From the NCBI GenBank assembly GCA_963575745.1, contig CAUYUJ010016060.1, positions 1,148,460-1,212,459 on the forward strand: 64,000 nt of DNA, given 5' to 3'. Source of the DNA: Prorocentrum cordatum. Lineage: Eukaryota; Sar; Dinophyceae; Prorocentrales; Prorocentraceae. How positions within the stretch are numbered: position 1 is the first letter of the stretch; every line of letters starts with the position of its first letter. The translations under genes and the position numbers were made by a program. Shown in pieces: positions 1 through 9,681 of this stretch. The notes under the pieces are model-generated. The model ran no database searches. It was not told where the DNA came from and worked only from the letters and a program-made list of their open reading frames with translations.

Positions 1-99
1 ATAGTTATCCCTCTCTCGCTCTAGCTCTCTCTCTCCTTCTCTCTCTCGCTCGCCCTTTTTTTATCGTCTCGCTCTCTTTCTCATGCACGGTCGATCTCC

Positions 100-130
<31 letters not shown>

Positions 131-150
131 GTTGTCTCGTCGCTCTCTCG
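1..150. repeat. CT-rich low-complexity tract
   Basis: The plus strand is almost entirely C and T, with runs of ctctct broken by short gct or cgct words. It is a degenerate CT microsatellite with no coding content visible. Confidence 0.85.
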
Positions 151-1040
151 CTTAATCGAGCCTGCCTGCCAGTCTGTCCTGCCCGACAGGCTCTTCTTTC
201 CACGTGTCAGCGTGCAGTTTTTTTGACAAAGGTGTGCACGCCCACGGGCGCAGCCTGCGACGGTCGCGATTGGTTAGAACCAAATGGAGGTGGAAAAGTT
301 ACGAGTGCGATGATAGTGAGCTCGACGGCCTGTTCGCTCAGCTCCCTCGGAGCCGGAGTGGGTGATCTCCGGCGTTTGCTGCCCATGGGGTTAGGCGCTC
401 GAAGCTGGGTCGCATGCCCTTGGGCGCAGCTGGCTGCGCGCTCATCGCGCGGAAACCCACGGGCGAACTGGCGACCACCGCCGCACGAGGCGAACGGAGG
501 AGGGATGGGTGGGGGGGGGGGGGGGCGAGAAGGGTCAGGATATAAACTTGCAGACGAGCTCAGAGGAAGACTGCACTTCATTCTCCAAATCACCACGGCC
601 GAATCAGCGCTCCAGATCCTCCGATGTTATCCTCATCTTCCCGATGCACATTCGGATCTTGCTTCCCTCCAGGCTTCCTCGAGAGCTCGGGGATCAGGCT
701 GATTGCGAACCAAGTCGACCTGAACCACGGGTGTCTTTACGCGCATTCCCGAACGCATCCATGCGCGAACATAAGGACGAAATTGTTCGGGCCTGGGTCA
801 CACAATTGCGCAGCGACGGAACGGCCCGAAAACCGGAGCCCTCTTGAGCCCAAACGGGGCCCTCATTTCAACGTCCTGATTAACTCGCCCCTGCGCGCAG
901 GCACGACGGAGGAGGAGGAGGGGGGGGGGGGAGGAGGCGGGAGGGACATGATGATGGAGCGGGGGCGGGAGGTGGAATGGCACGCACATATTTTGATCCA
1001 GCAGGCTAGCCGAGATCCACAATGTGAACACGCATGTATG
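151..1040. other. Intergenic, no gene recognised
   Basis: Several frames stay open on both strands, but they give arginine-, proline- or glycine-rich translations without motifs and seem to be products of GC-rich composition. The stretch holds a G run near 508-525 and a GGA/G tract near 906-942. I see no gene. Confidence 0.5.
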
Positions 1041-1042
1041 CA

Positions 1043-3455
1043 CTATACAGCTGCAAAGTAGTGACAGTTGGCAAGGTGGGGCATCAGCTGGAGCCTCGTG
1101 ACAATATTGCGCTCGACAGTAGATGCGCGAGAAGCTTGGGCAACGCTGGCAACTATGCCGTTTAATGATTCGTCCAGGAACGTATTGTACCAACGGGGGT
1201 TCCCGTTCTCCTTGCAGCGCATCACTAAATGCGCCCAGAGGTGGTGTTTGGGCAGGAATTTCCCGCCGCACAACTGTAACAGCCGCACATGTTCTCTGAA
1301 CGTGAAAAGGAGCTCACGGGTTGCAGCTCGAGACATGATGGCTGGCTGCTCCTTCATAATGCGTAAATGCTTGACCAACGCTTGTCCAGCTGGCCTTGAA
1401 TAGTCAGCGGCTGCTACTTCGAACTGAAACAAAAGATCGACTGGCCACCTTAGCAAGGGGCCAGTCTCTGCTGCTTTGGTGTGAACTGGCCCTGCAGCAC
1501 GCCTGTCCCCTCCAAACATTTTTGGAGACAGCTCGCCCAGTCTATACGACGTGTCGATCGAGTTCTGATCGTACCAGCTACGGAAGTGATTCTGCAGATG
1601 TCTGAACGCTGTCGCAGAGACCTCCGCTGCTGACCCCGTAAGCTTAAACGGGTTATACTTCGCAATCCTCCAGAGCACTGTCTGTGCGTACGACTGCATC
1701 ACCCCCAAATATACTCTGTGAAGGGTGTCTATTCGCAAAATGCTCCTCGGGTCCCCGAGCAGATCTGAATCTAAAAGCGGATTCCTGCGCAGCATTGCGT
1801 CGGTGCATATTTTCCCGACCATGCGGCGACGCCAGAAAACCAAGGTGAGTGGCAGGGGCGCAGCAGCTAGCTGAAATACATCCTGCAACTGCAATGAAGG
1901 TTCAAGGCGGTCGCCTGGCAACAGCTTGAAGCCGTTCCAGTCGATTGCCTTTTATATAATTCGCCCGCCAGTGCCCGATTTTGACCGCACAGTCTTCAAC
2001 GCGTTAGTGACAATGTCTCTGTGACCATCAGTGTCCAGGCTTACGACAACCTCGCACCGCCTACATGCGTCCTCAATGGAGTTCGGGCCATGACAGCCCC
2101 ACGAATGGCCGTCATCAGTGACACCCTCAAAGTAAAACAGTTCAGCCCTCGTCGATTGGCAAACTATGCAAGGACTATATTTAGACTGCCAGGTCGGAAA
2201 CCCTAGGCTGCAGAACTCGGCCCAGTCGCCCTTGATCTGCACAAGGGCGATGGGAAAAGGAAGGGCAGGCTGGGAAGCATGCAAGGCACCGCACGGCTCA
2301 TCTGGCCCGAACGTCGCGCCGTCCCACTTCTGTAAAGGCCTGAGGCACTGCATCCTAGCCCAGAACGACCACCTTAAAAAGTTGTAGACTGGCCAAAGGG
2401 TGCACCACCCTCGGCACCCGCAGGTGCAGAGCCTGCTCTTCCGAACGAAGGCTAGAGGATGCCTCCGCTTCGACACCAGGCTATAAGCGAACATGCCAAC
2501 AAACGAGTCCTGCCTGCCGACGCCGATCGCACGAGTGTAACGAACACCGTCGATATAAAGCGCACGCGGGTGCGCACGACGTCCCTGAGCCTTGGCCGCA
2601 ATGACCGATGGGTGAGTGTCATATGCGCTGGCCCATTCCGAGCCCGCCTTGATGTCGTCCAGAAGGCTCGCAGTTGAGACCACCTCTGCATAGAGGGCTT
2701 CGTGAGGGGGCACCACCAAGATCGGCTTCACGACCCTCTCGGACTTCTTTATCATCTGAGGGACATCCAGCTCAATGTTTGCGACCTTGGCTTGAGGCCC
2801 GAAGAGGCCCGACCGGGCGATTGATTGCATTGCCCGAGCGCGGCCAGATCCCGATAGGGCTAGGGAGCTACGGGGGCGGATGGATCTTGGGGGGGAGGAG
2901 GAGGAGGAGGAGGAGGAGGAGGAGGAGGAGGAGGAGGAGGAGGAGGAGGAGGAGGAGGAGGAGGAGGATGGTCGAGAACGAGGAGGAGGAAGAGGAGGAG
3001 GAGTAGAGGAAGGGGGTGGGGGATCGGAGGAGATGGAATGGGCAGTGGGGTGAGCACGCAACTGAGGAGATGACACTTTTCACAAACTTGAAAGCTCGGT
3101 TCATCCGTTTCTGATAGTTCCCAGTGCTAGCAGTCGGCGGCATCTTGAACCTGTCGAAAGGGCCGAGAGCTCCTGATCCCGATGCGTAGTAGCAGTTGAC
3201 ACAGACGTCCTTGGCTTTCATGGATCCTTCTGCATACTTCTGCAGCCACAACTCGACAAGAAGACGACCGTGCTCGCATTGTTGTTCGGGCGTGCCCCCT
3301 GGTCTGTCGACACTTGGATCCACGACAGCTTCGAGTTCAGAGCTATCGTCGCCGTGACTTGCCGAGCCTCCGTCAGAACCCTGCTCCTCATCGTCCCAGT
3401 CGTCATCGCTGCTGTCGCAATCCAAGTCTGAGGCTCTGCGTTTTTTCGGCCCCAT
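1043..3455 (-). pseudogene. Transposase-like dinoflagellate protein, interrupted by one in-frame stop
   Basis: The gene reads on the minus strand from an ATG at 3455. Exon 1 (3455 to about 3078) encodes a very acidic N-terminus and then a CVNCYYASG segment. An intron of about 215 bp, filled by a (CCT)n tract, probably ends at a CCTAG near 2863. The second exon carries ALYIDGVRYTR, then CTCGCRGWCTLWPVYN, VQIKGDWAEF and SPCIVC. A single TAA at 1952-1954 interrupts it in the same frame, and reading resumes with LLPGDRLEPS, an FWRRR segment, and GNPRWYNTFLDESLNG before a TAG at 1043-1045. The frame is unchanged across the TAA and both sides look like one protein, so this is a nonsense mutation or a recoded stop rather than two genes. 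I recall very similar proteins in many dinoflagellate genomes. The paired Cys motifs and spaced Asp/Glu residues suggest a DDE-type transposase (KDZ- or Tnp2-like), but that is inference. Confidence 0.7.
2889..2968. repeat. (GGA)n microsatellite inside an intron
   Basis: About 26 GGA/GAG triplets in a row. On the minus strand it supplies a CCT-rich tract immediately before the probable 3' splice site of the transposase-like gene. Confidence 0.9.
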
Positions 3456-3819
3456 GTGCCAACCTCACACGCCTCAAACACTGCTTGGGCCTTTGACGCA
3501 ACAGGGGGGCGGGGGTGGCGGGGAGGGGTGATTCGGACATTTGAGTTTGATTGGCGTTTTGTGTTCTTCGTGGTTGTGTCTCCCCCTGTATGTTGCTTTA
3601 GTTTACATGACCTCATTAATGAACATTACTTTAATGTACCGTATGGTTGTTGTGATTTGACTTGGTTTGAGTTGATGTGTATGTTGTTGGTTCTTTTTCC
3701 CTACCTAGGCTCTGCCTAGAAGGGTTCTTACTCTCTTTGCTTAAAGGGGCGGGCAATGGAAACCGCCCCGGGCGGTCCCCCCAGTCCCCGCCCCGCGGTT
3801 CCCCCAGCCCCCTGGGAGC
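3456..3819. other. Spacer between transposase-like gene and satellite
   Basis: The first part is G- and T-rich with no credible open frame. From about 3745 there is a short CCCCGCCCC/CCCCCAG-rich block. It contains ccctacctagg at 3699-3709, which is repeated in inverse orientation on the far side of the adjacent satellite. Confidence 0.5.
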
Positions 3820-4739
3820 TTTAGCTTTAGCTTTAGTTTTAGCTTAGCTTTAGCTTTAGCTTTAGCTTAGCTTTAGCTTAGCTTTAGCTTAGCTTTAGCA
3901 TAGCTTTAGCTTAGCTTTAGCTTAGCTTCAGCTTAGCTTCAGCTTAGTGTTAGCTTAGCCTTAGCTTAGCTTTAGCTTAGATTTAGCTTATATGTAGCTT
4001 AGCTTCAGCTTAGCGTTAGCGTAGTTGTAGCTTAATGTTAGCTTAGCCTTAGCTTAGCTTTAGCTTAGATGTAGCTTAGCTTTAGCTTAGCTTCAGCTTA
4101 GTGTTAGCTTAGCTTTAGCTTAGTGTTAGCTTAGCTTTAGCGTAGCTTCAGCTTAGTGTTAGCTTAGCTTTAGCTTAGCGTTAGCTTAGCCTTAGCTTAG
4201 ATGTAGCTTACCTTTAGCTTAGCTTTCGCTTAGCTTCAGCTTAGCTTCAGCTTAGCTTTAACTTAGCTTTAGCTTAGATTTAGCTTAGCGTTAGCTTAGA
4301 TTTAGCTTAGCTGTGTCTTAGCTTTAGCTTAGCTTTAGCTTAGCTTTAGCTTAGCTTTAGCTTAGCTTCAGCTTAGCTTCAGCTTAGCTTTAGCTTAGCC
4401 TTAGCTTAGATTTAGCTTAGCTTTCGCTTGGCTTCAGCTTAGCTTCAGCTTAGCTTTAGCTTAGCTTTAGCTTAGCTTTAGCTTATATTTAGCTTATGTT
4501 TAGCTTATATTTAGCTTTAGCTTTAGCTTAGCTTCACCTTAGCTTTAGTATAGCTTTAGCTTAGTTGCAGCTTAGCTCCAACTTAGCTTTAGCTTAGTGT
4601 TAGCTTAGCCTTAGTTTAGCTTTAGCTTAGCTTTAGCTTAGCTTCAGCTTAGCTTTAGCTTATCGTTAGCTTAGCTTTAGCTTAGCTTTACTGTTACTAC
4701 TAATGCTGCTTTCCTAGGGGCTCCAACTCCTAGGTAGGG
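3699..4739. repeat. Inverted repeat bounding the AGCTTTAGCTT satellite
   Basis: ccctacctagg at 3699-3709 and its exact reverse complement at 4729-4739 lie just outside the array. Both are followed on the inside by a second, imperfect cctag word, so the satellite sits between short terminal-inverted-repeat-like ends. Confidence 0.55.
3820..4690. repeat. AGCTTTAGCTT satellite (11-bp unit)
   Basis: About 870 bp of tandem agctttagctt with many single-base variants (agcttcagctt, agcgttagctt, agatttagctt). The array is perfect enough to be recent but is not homogenised. TTTAGC resembles plant-type telomere words, but the unit lacks the GGG run. Confidence 0.92.
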
Positions 4740-4789
4740 TCGCACTGGGACAATCTATATTGTTATTTAGACGTTGGTTTACTCCGCCG

Positions 4790-5187
4790 TGTTAACTTAC
4801 CTGACAGGCCCAAGACACTATGCATCACGGTCGCCATTCTCATCTGAATGGGGGGGGGCTGAGATCTTGTGGCTATCTGCCACGATTTTGCGACAGCTCG
4901 ACGGGCAAGGATGCTGCTCTGTTGCCAGAACACGCTTCCTACGGGCACCACACCCGTCCTGTACGTTCTGACATCCTCCTTCCCTGAGCGCGTCTTGCCA
5001 CGCGCAGTGCACCAGAATGCATTGCCATGCGAGGGCCCGCCAGACCAGCGGGCCAAACAAACGCAGCAAGCAGCATCAGCCAACGAACCCGGTTGGCTGA
5101 GCAAAGGGATGATGTCGGAGAGGCTGATGTGCTGGCAGCCCACGGCGACGCGCAGCTCGTGGATTTCCCATGCGAGCTCGCATCCTG
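4790..5187 (-). CDS. Candidate exon, unknown Cys/His-containing protein
   Basis: On the minus strand a consensus 3' splice site (GTGCCGCCCCAG) ends just above 5187. The following frame stays open for about 130 codons. It contains HISLSDIIPLLSQP, then CCVCLARW, GNAFWC and GKTRSGKEDVRTYR. The spacing of Cys and His could be a zinc-binding segment. I do not recognise the protein. No partner exon is certain; a possible upstream one, with LNELALSKFLLTI, lies near 5290-5330. It may belong to another mobile-element gene because it sits between two satellites. Confidence 0.4.
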
Positions 5188-5461
5188 GGGCGGCACAGGA
5201 TTAGGATAAGCTTGGGGAGGAGGATAAGGGGAGGGCACGATCACGAAGAGAGGCAGGACAAGGAAGAGGAGTATGACAGCGAGGGGAGATGGTGAGCAGG
5301 AATTTCGAAAGTGCAAGCTCATTCAGATTTCGCCCTGCCGCATGCGCCGCTGCCCCCTTCCCAGCGGTGCATGAGAGCGAGGAGGAACCTTAGACCTCGC
5401 GCCCTAAACGGTATGGCCTAATACTATTTCCTCTTACCCCTTCCTCACTCCTCACCTATCC

Positions 5462-5850
5462 TTCCCTCCTGCCGATTCCGACAGATTTCGGCAGATCTCG
5501 ATGGATCTCGACTGATCTCGACAGATCTCGGCAGATCTCGACAGATCTCGACAGATCTCGACAGATCTGGACAGGTCTCGACAGGTCTCGACAGGTCTCG
5601 ACACAGGTCTCGACAGGCCTCGGCAGGTCTCGACAGATCTCGACAAATCGCGACAGATCTCGACAGATCTCGACATCGATTTCGACATGTTTTTTTTTCG
5701 GTCGAGATTGACTTGGGTGGCTCGCACCCTGTGTTTTATCGGTCGAGATCGGTCGAGGTCGATCTCGACATGTATTTTATCGGTCGAGATTTGTCGAGAT
5801 TGGGGATCTCGACACATCTCGACAGATCTCGACAGATCTCGGCATGGACG
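5462..5850. repeat. GATCTCGACAGA tandem repeat (12 bp) with strand switch
   Basis: From 5462 to about 5685 the plus strand repeats gatctcgacaga with gatctcggcaga variants. From about 5697 to 5810 the reverse-complement word tcggtcgagat appears several times, and the forward form resumes at 5808-5842. The block therefore contains an internal inversion. Confidence 0.85.
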
Positions 5851-5911
5851 TGTTCGCCTCCTCTGCTAGCTCATTTGCATGGCGCGGTCCTGAAATCATG
5901 CATTCGACACG

Positions 5912-6073
5912 CTAGTCCGACCTCGAGAGCTTCTTCCTCGTGGCCTCGAGGGCCGAGGGACTCTCCTGCAGCGTGTACATGCCGTCGACTGCCTTCTGCA
6001 CCTTGGCGATGTGCCCCTCGAGCAGCCCAGGGAGGCGCTCGAGGCCAGCCTGGTAGTCACCCGTGTACATGGT
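5912..6073 (-). CDS. Last exon with stop codon
   Basis: A CCTCTCAG acceptor precedes 6073. The 162-bp exon encodes [20 protein letters not shown], then [15 protein letters not shown] and ends LSRSD followed by TAG. The intron above it is a GGA microsatellite. Confidence 0.62.
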   Translation of the reverse strand, partial: TMYTGDYQAGLERLPGLLEGHIAKVQKAVDGMYTLQESPSALEATRKKLSRSD

Positions 6074-9000
6074 CTGAGAGGGTGGCGAGGATTGATCAGG
6101 AGGAGGCCGCGAGCAGGAGGAGGAGGAGGAGGATATGAGGAGGAGGAGGAGGAGGAGGAGGAGGAGGAGGAGGAGGACTACTGCGAGGAGGAGGAGGAGG
6201 AGGAGGAGGAGGGCGAGGAGGAGGAGGATCAGGAGGAGGAGGTCGAGGACGAGGAGGATGAGGAGGAGGAGGAGGGGGAGGCGGATGATCCTCGAAGAGG
6301 GCTCGAACCGGGGAGGTAGGTGAGGGGGAATCTTAACGGAGTGAAGACGGTTTGGTGCAGAGGGTTTGCGAGCGACGGATGGAGAAGGGAGCAGGAGTAG
6401 GACTGAGAGTATACGGGTCCTCGGCCCTCGCAGAGCCCACAGCGAGGAACAGCTTGATGAACGCGTCAGAGGCAGCGATCTGCTTGAGGTTGCCGACTGC
6501 GCCCGTCACTGTCTGCAGGTCGTCTTGCAGGGTGGCCTGGGAGCGCTAACCATAAAACACTCACAGGGGCATTAGCGGTGGGCGGGGGCGCTTGGGCACG
6601 ATTCATCCCCGCCTTCTTGTAATGCTTGTGTGATGAATTTTATGTTAGCGTCGCCCATGTCGGGTCAGTCTTCACCATGTCAGCCACCGAGTCCGCTTCC
6701 GAAATGGCCGTGCGGTACGCAGAGACAACCTTGTTGGCCACCAGCGTTGCCTGTCGGACTCCTCTGCTGCTGCTCATCCTCCTCCTCCTCTCCATCCTCC
6801 TCCTCCTCCTCCTCCTCCGATCCTTCTCTTCCTCCTCCATCCTCCTCCTCCTCCGTCTCCTCGGGATCCTCCTCCTCCTCCTCCTCCCCTCCTTCTCCTC
6901 CTCCTCCTCCTCCTCCTCCTCCTCCTCCTCCTCCTCCTCCTCCCCCCATTCTCACTCCTCCACCTCCAGCTTGTGGAGGAGGAGGGGGGGCCTATAGGCG
7001 GGGGGGGGGGGAAGAAGAGGGGGATGAGTAGGTTCGAGTAACGTTCTAGCGTCCAGCCGTACAACCTTCTTCTTGTCAGCTGCAGAAGGGTCCGTGCTGC
7101 TCGGCTTCTTCGCCGCGACCTGCTGGAGTGCTCGTTTCTTGGCATGCGGCTTGGCGATGGGTGTCTCAGCGTTCGCCTTGGACTTCGCCTTCGCCGTCGG
7201 GGGGGTCGCCTGCTCGAGCACCTGCGCCGCGGACGCAGCAGCGCTCGATGAAGCTGGCAGCGAAGGCGCGTCCTGAGGGTCCTCGAGAGGCTGATCGACG
7301 GGAAGCTGGCCAGATCTCGAGGAAGACGATCGCCCTCACCCCCCATGTTCCCGATGCGAAGGGACAAAGGCCAGAGGAGGGCGATCGCCCTCATGACACG
7401 GCTAGGGGGTCACGGGGTTCACGATATTCACCGAATCTGAGTTCCTCCTTGATCGCCGTATTCTTAGCCTTCTTGTTGAGAATCTGCGGCGCGGGTGCGC
7501 GCGTCTCCCCCCATTCTATGTCGTTCTACCCTCGAACGTCGGACCCAGTCGCTCAGTCGATCCGTTGCTCCTCCTCCTCCCCCTTCATCGAGGGTCCGCC
7601 TCCTCGTCACTGTGCCCTCCTCCTCCCTCCTATAGGGAGCTCCTCCGCAGTCTATAGAATAGATTCCCCCTCCTCCTCCTTAAGGTTGTCATCCCTTCTT
7701 CTCCTCTTCTTCTCCTAGGGAGCTAGCCATCATTCTCCCTCCTCATCCTCCTCCCCGTGGCCAATCACCTACTATAGACTCTGACCTCGCGTCCGCCTTT
7801 CCATCCCGCACGGCCTCCTGCTGCTTGGTCGACCACTTCTCCTTGAACACCTCCTCCGTGCCAACCTTCTTGTAGATGTACTTCTGGCGCTGCGTCATCT
7901 CGTTGAAGCGGACCCTGGGCTCAGTGGGGAAATGCGCCCTCGACCCGACCTCCTTTTGCAAGGGGGCGGGGTGGGGGGCAGGGGAGACCCGACCTCGACT
8001 GACTTCGGACCTCGACGCACAGACCTCGACGAACCTCGACGAAGCTCGACTGCAAAGTTTAAACCCCAGAACCAGCCGAGCTTGGTGGCGGCGATGCAGT
8101 AGTTCAGCGCGCCCTGCACCGCCGCCTGGCTCTTGCGCCCGCCCTCCTGGGGGGGGGGGGGGGGGGGGGCTGGGCGGGGCAGACATCCCCCCACTGCTCA
8201 TCGTTATCCTCCTCGTCCTCCTGTTTCCTCACATCCTTGTGTGATGTTCCTCTCCCCCCCGATCCTCTTTGATGATCGAGTCCACGTTGAGCATGACGCC
8301 CCGCTCCTTATGGGTCTTCTCGCGCGACACCACGTGCTCGCGAAGAACCTTGCTCGGTGGGAGGGGTAAAGGCGGATCCTCCGATCATGTGCCCCCCCCC
8401 CCTCCTCGAAAGGAGGGGGAGGGGGAGGGAGCGAGGACAAGAGAGGCGAGGACGAGCAGTATCATTGAGGATCGGGGGATACACCAATCGATCTTTATGA
8501 GCATGCACGAGGATCAGGAGGATGGAGGGGGAGGGGGAGGGGGGGAAGAAGGATGAGGAGGATAAAGAGGAGGAGGAGGAAGAGGAGGAGGAGGAGGAGG
8601 CGGAGGCGGAGGGGAAGTGGAGAAGGATCATGAGTGGAGGAACTCTGTACTCATCGTACTTGGTCTTCACCCAGAGGGAACGCATCAACTTTTCGACGTC
8701 CTCGCGCGCATCGTTGTACTTCGCCTTCTCCTCAGAGCTGGCCTGTCTGCAGTAGCGCTGCCCCAGCGTCGACGCAGCTGGAACCTTGAAACCATTGGCT
8801 GCAGCCTCCTTGAGGTCGGATGGGGAGGATCTCGGAGGATGAGGAGGATAAGGATCGAGGAGGAGGAGGATCGAGGAGAAGGAGGAGGAGGAGGAGGAGG
8901 CTTGGACGAGGAGGAGGAGGAGGATGAGGTTGGAAGAATCTTAAGGGGGGACGGATTGAGATCTGAGGCTCGAGGATTGATGGAGGAGGGAGTCCTTCCC

Positions 9001-9633
9001 CTGCCCTGGCTCGAGGGCAGGGAGAGGATGGAGAGACGGGAAGAAGGAGATGGGGCTCGAGGCTAAAGACGAGGAGAGTCCTCGAGGCGATCGTCCCGAT
9101 CGGGCGCATCTTCCTCTCCAGCGCCACCGCCAGAGCCGCCGACCCCCTCGCTCTTCGGGAGCGCGTCGGACGGTATCTGGGCCGGAGGAGGAGGGGGGAG
9201 GAGTGTGCACGCGTATATTTTTTATACATGGTACACACGTGCAAACATACGAATATTCGTATACTCTATATATCTGCACCTTGTATATACTACTCGAGGG
9301 GCGATCGATTTGCCCCCCCTCCTCGTCGGCTGTCATCAGCGCCGCCTTCTTGAGCATGGCGTCGGCGTCGGCCAGCTCAATGTTGCCGATCTTCGCCTGG
9401 ATCTCCTGCAGGATGACCAGCTGCTCGGAGTCCCGCTTGCGCTTCATCGGCTGGTCCTCTTGGGCGGGAAGTGCACGCACACACGCACGCGCATGCGCAC
9501 ACGCGTACGCGCGTGCGTGTGCGTGCGCGCGTGCGCGTTGGTTTTCGTGTACGTGTGCGCGTGCGTGTGCGTTTGCGTCTGCGTGTGCGTGTGTGTTTGT
9601 GTGTGTGCGTGTGTGTGTGTGTGTGTGTGTGCG

Positions 9634-9681
<48 letters not shown>

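Noticed and set aside
3820-4690. Telomere or subtelomere
   Set aside because: The unit lacks the G run of TTTAGGG-type repeats and lies inside the window with ordinary sequence on both sides.
6774-7394. 206-codon minus-strand Arg-rich frame
   Set aside because: It overlaps a CCT microsatellite and a better exon in another frame.
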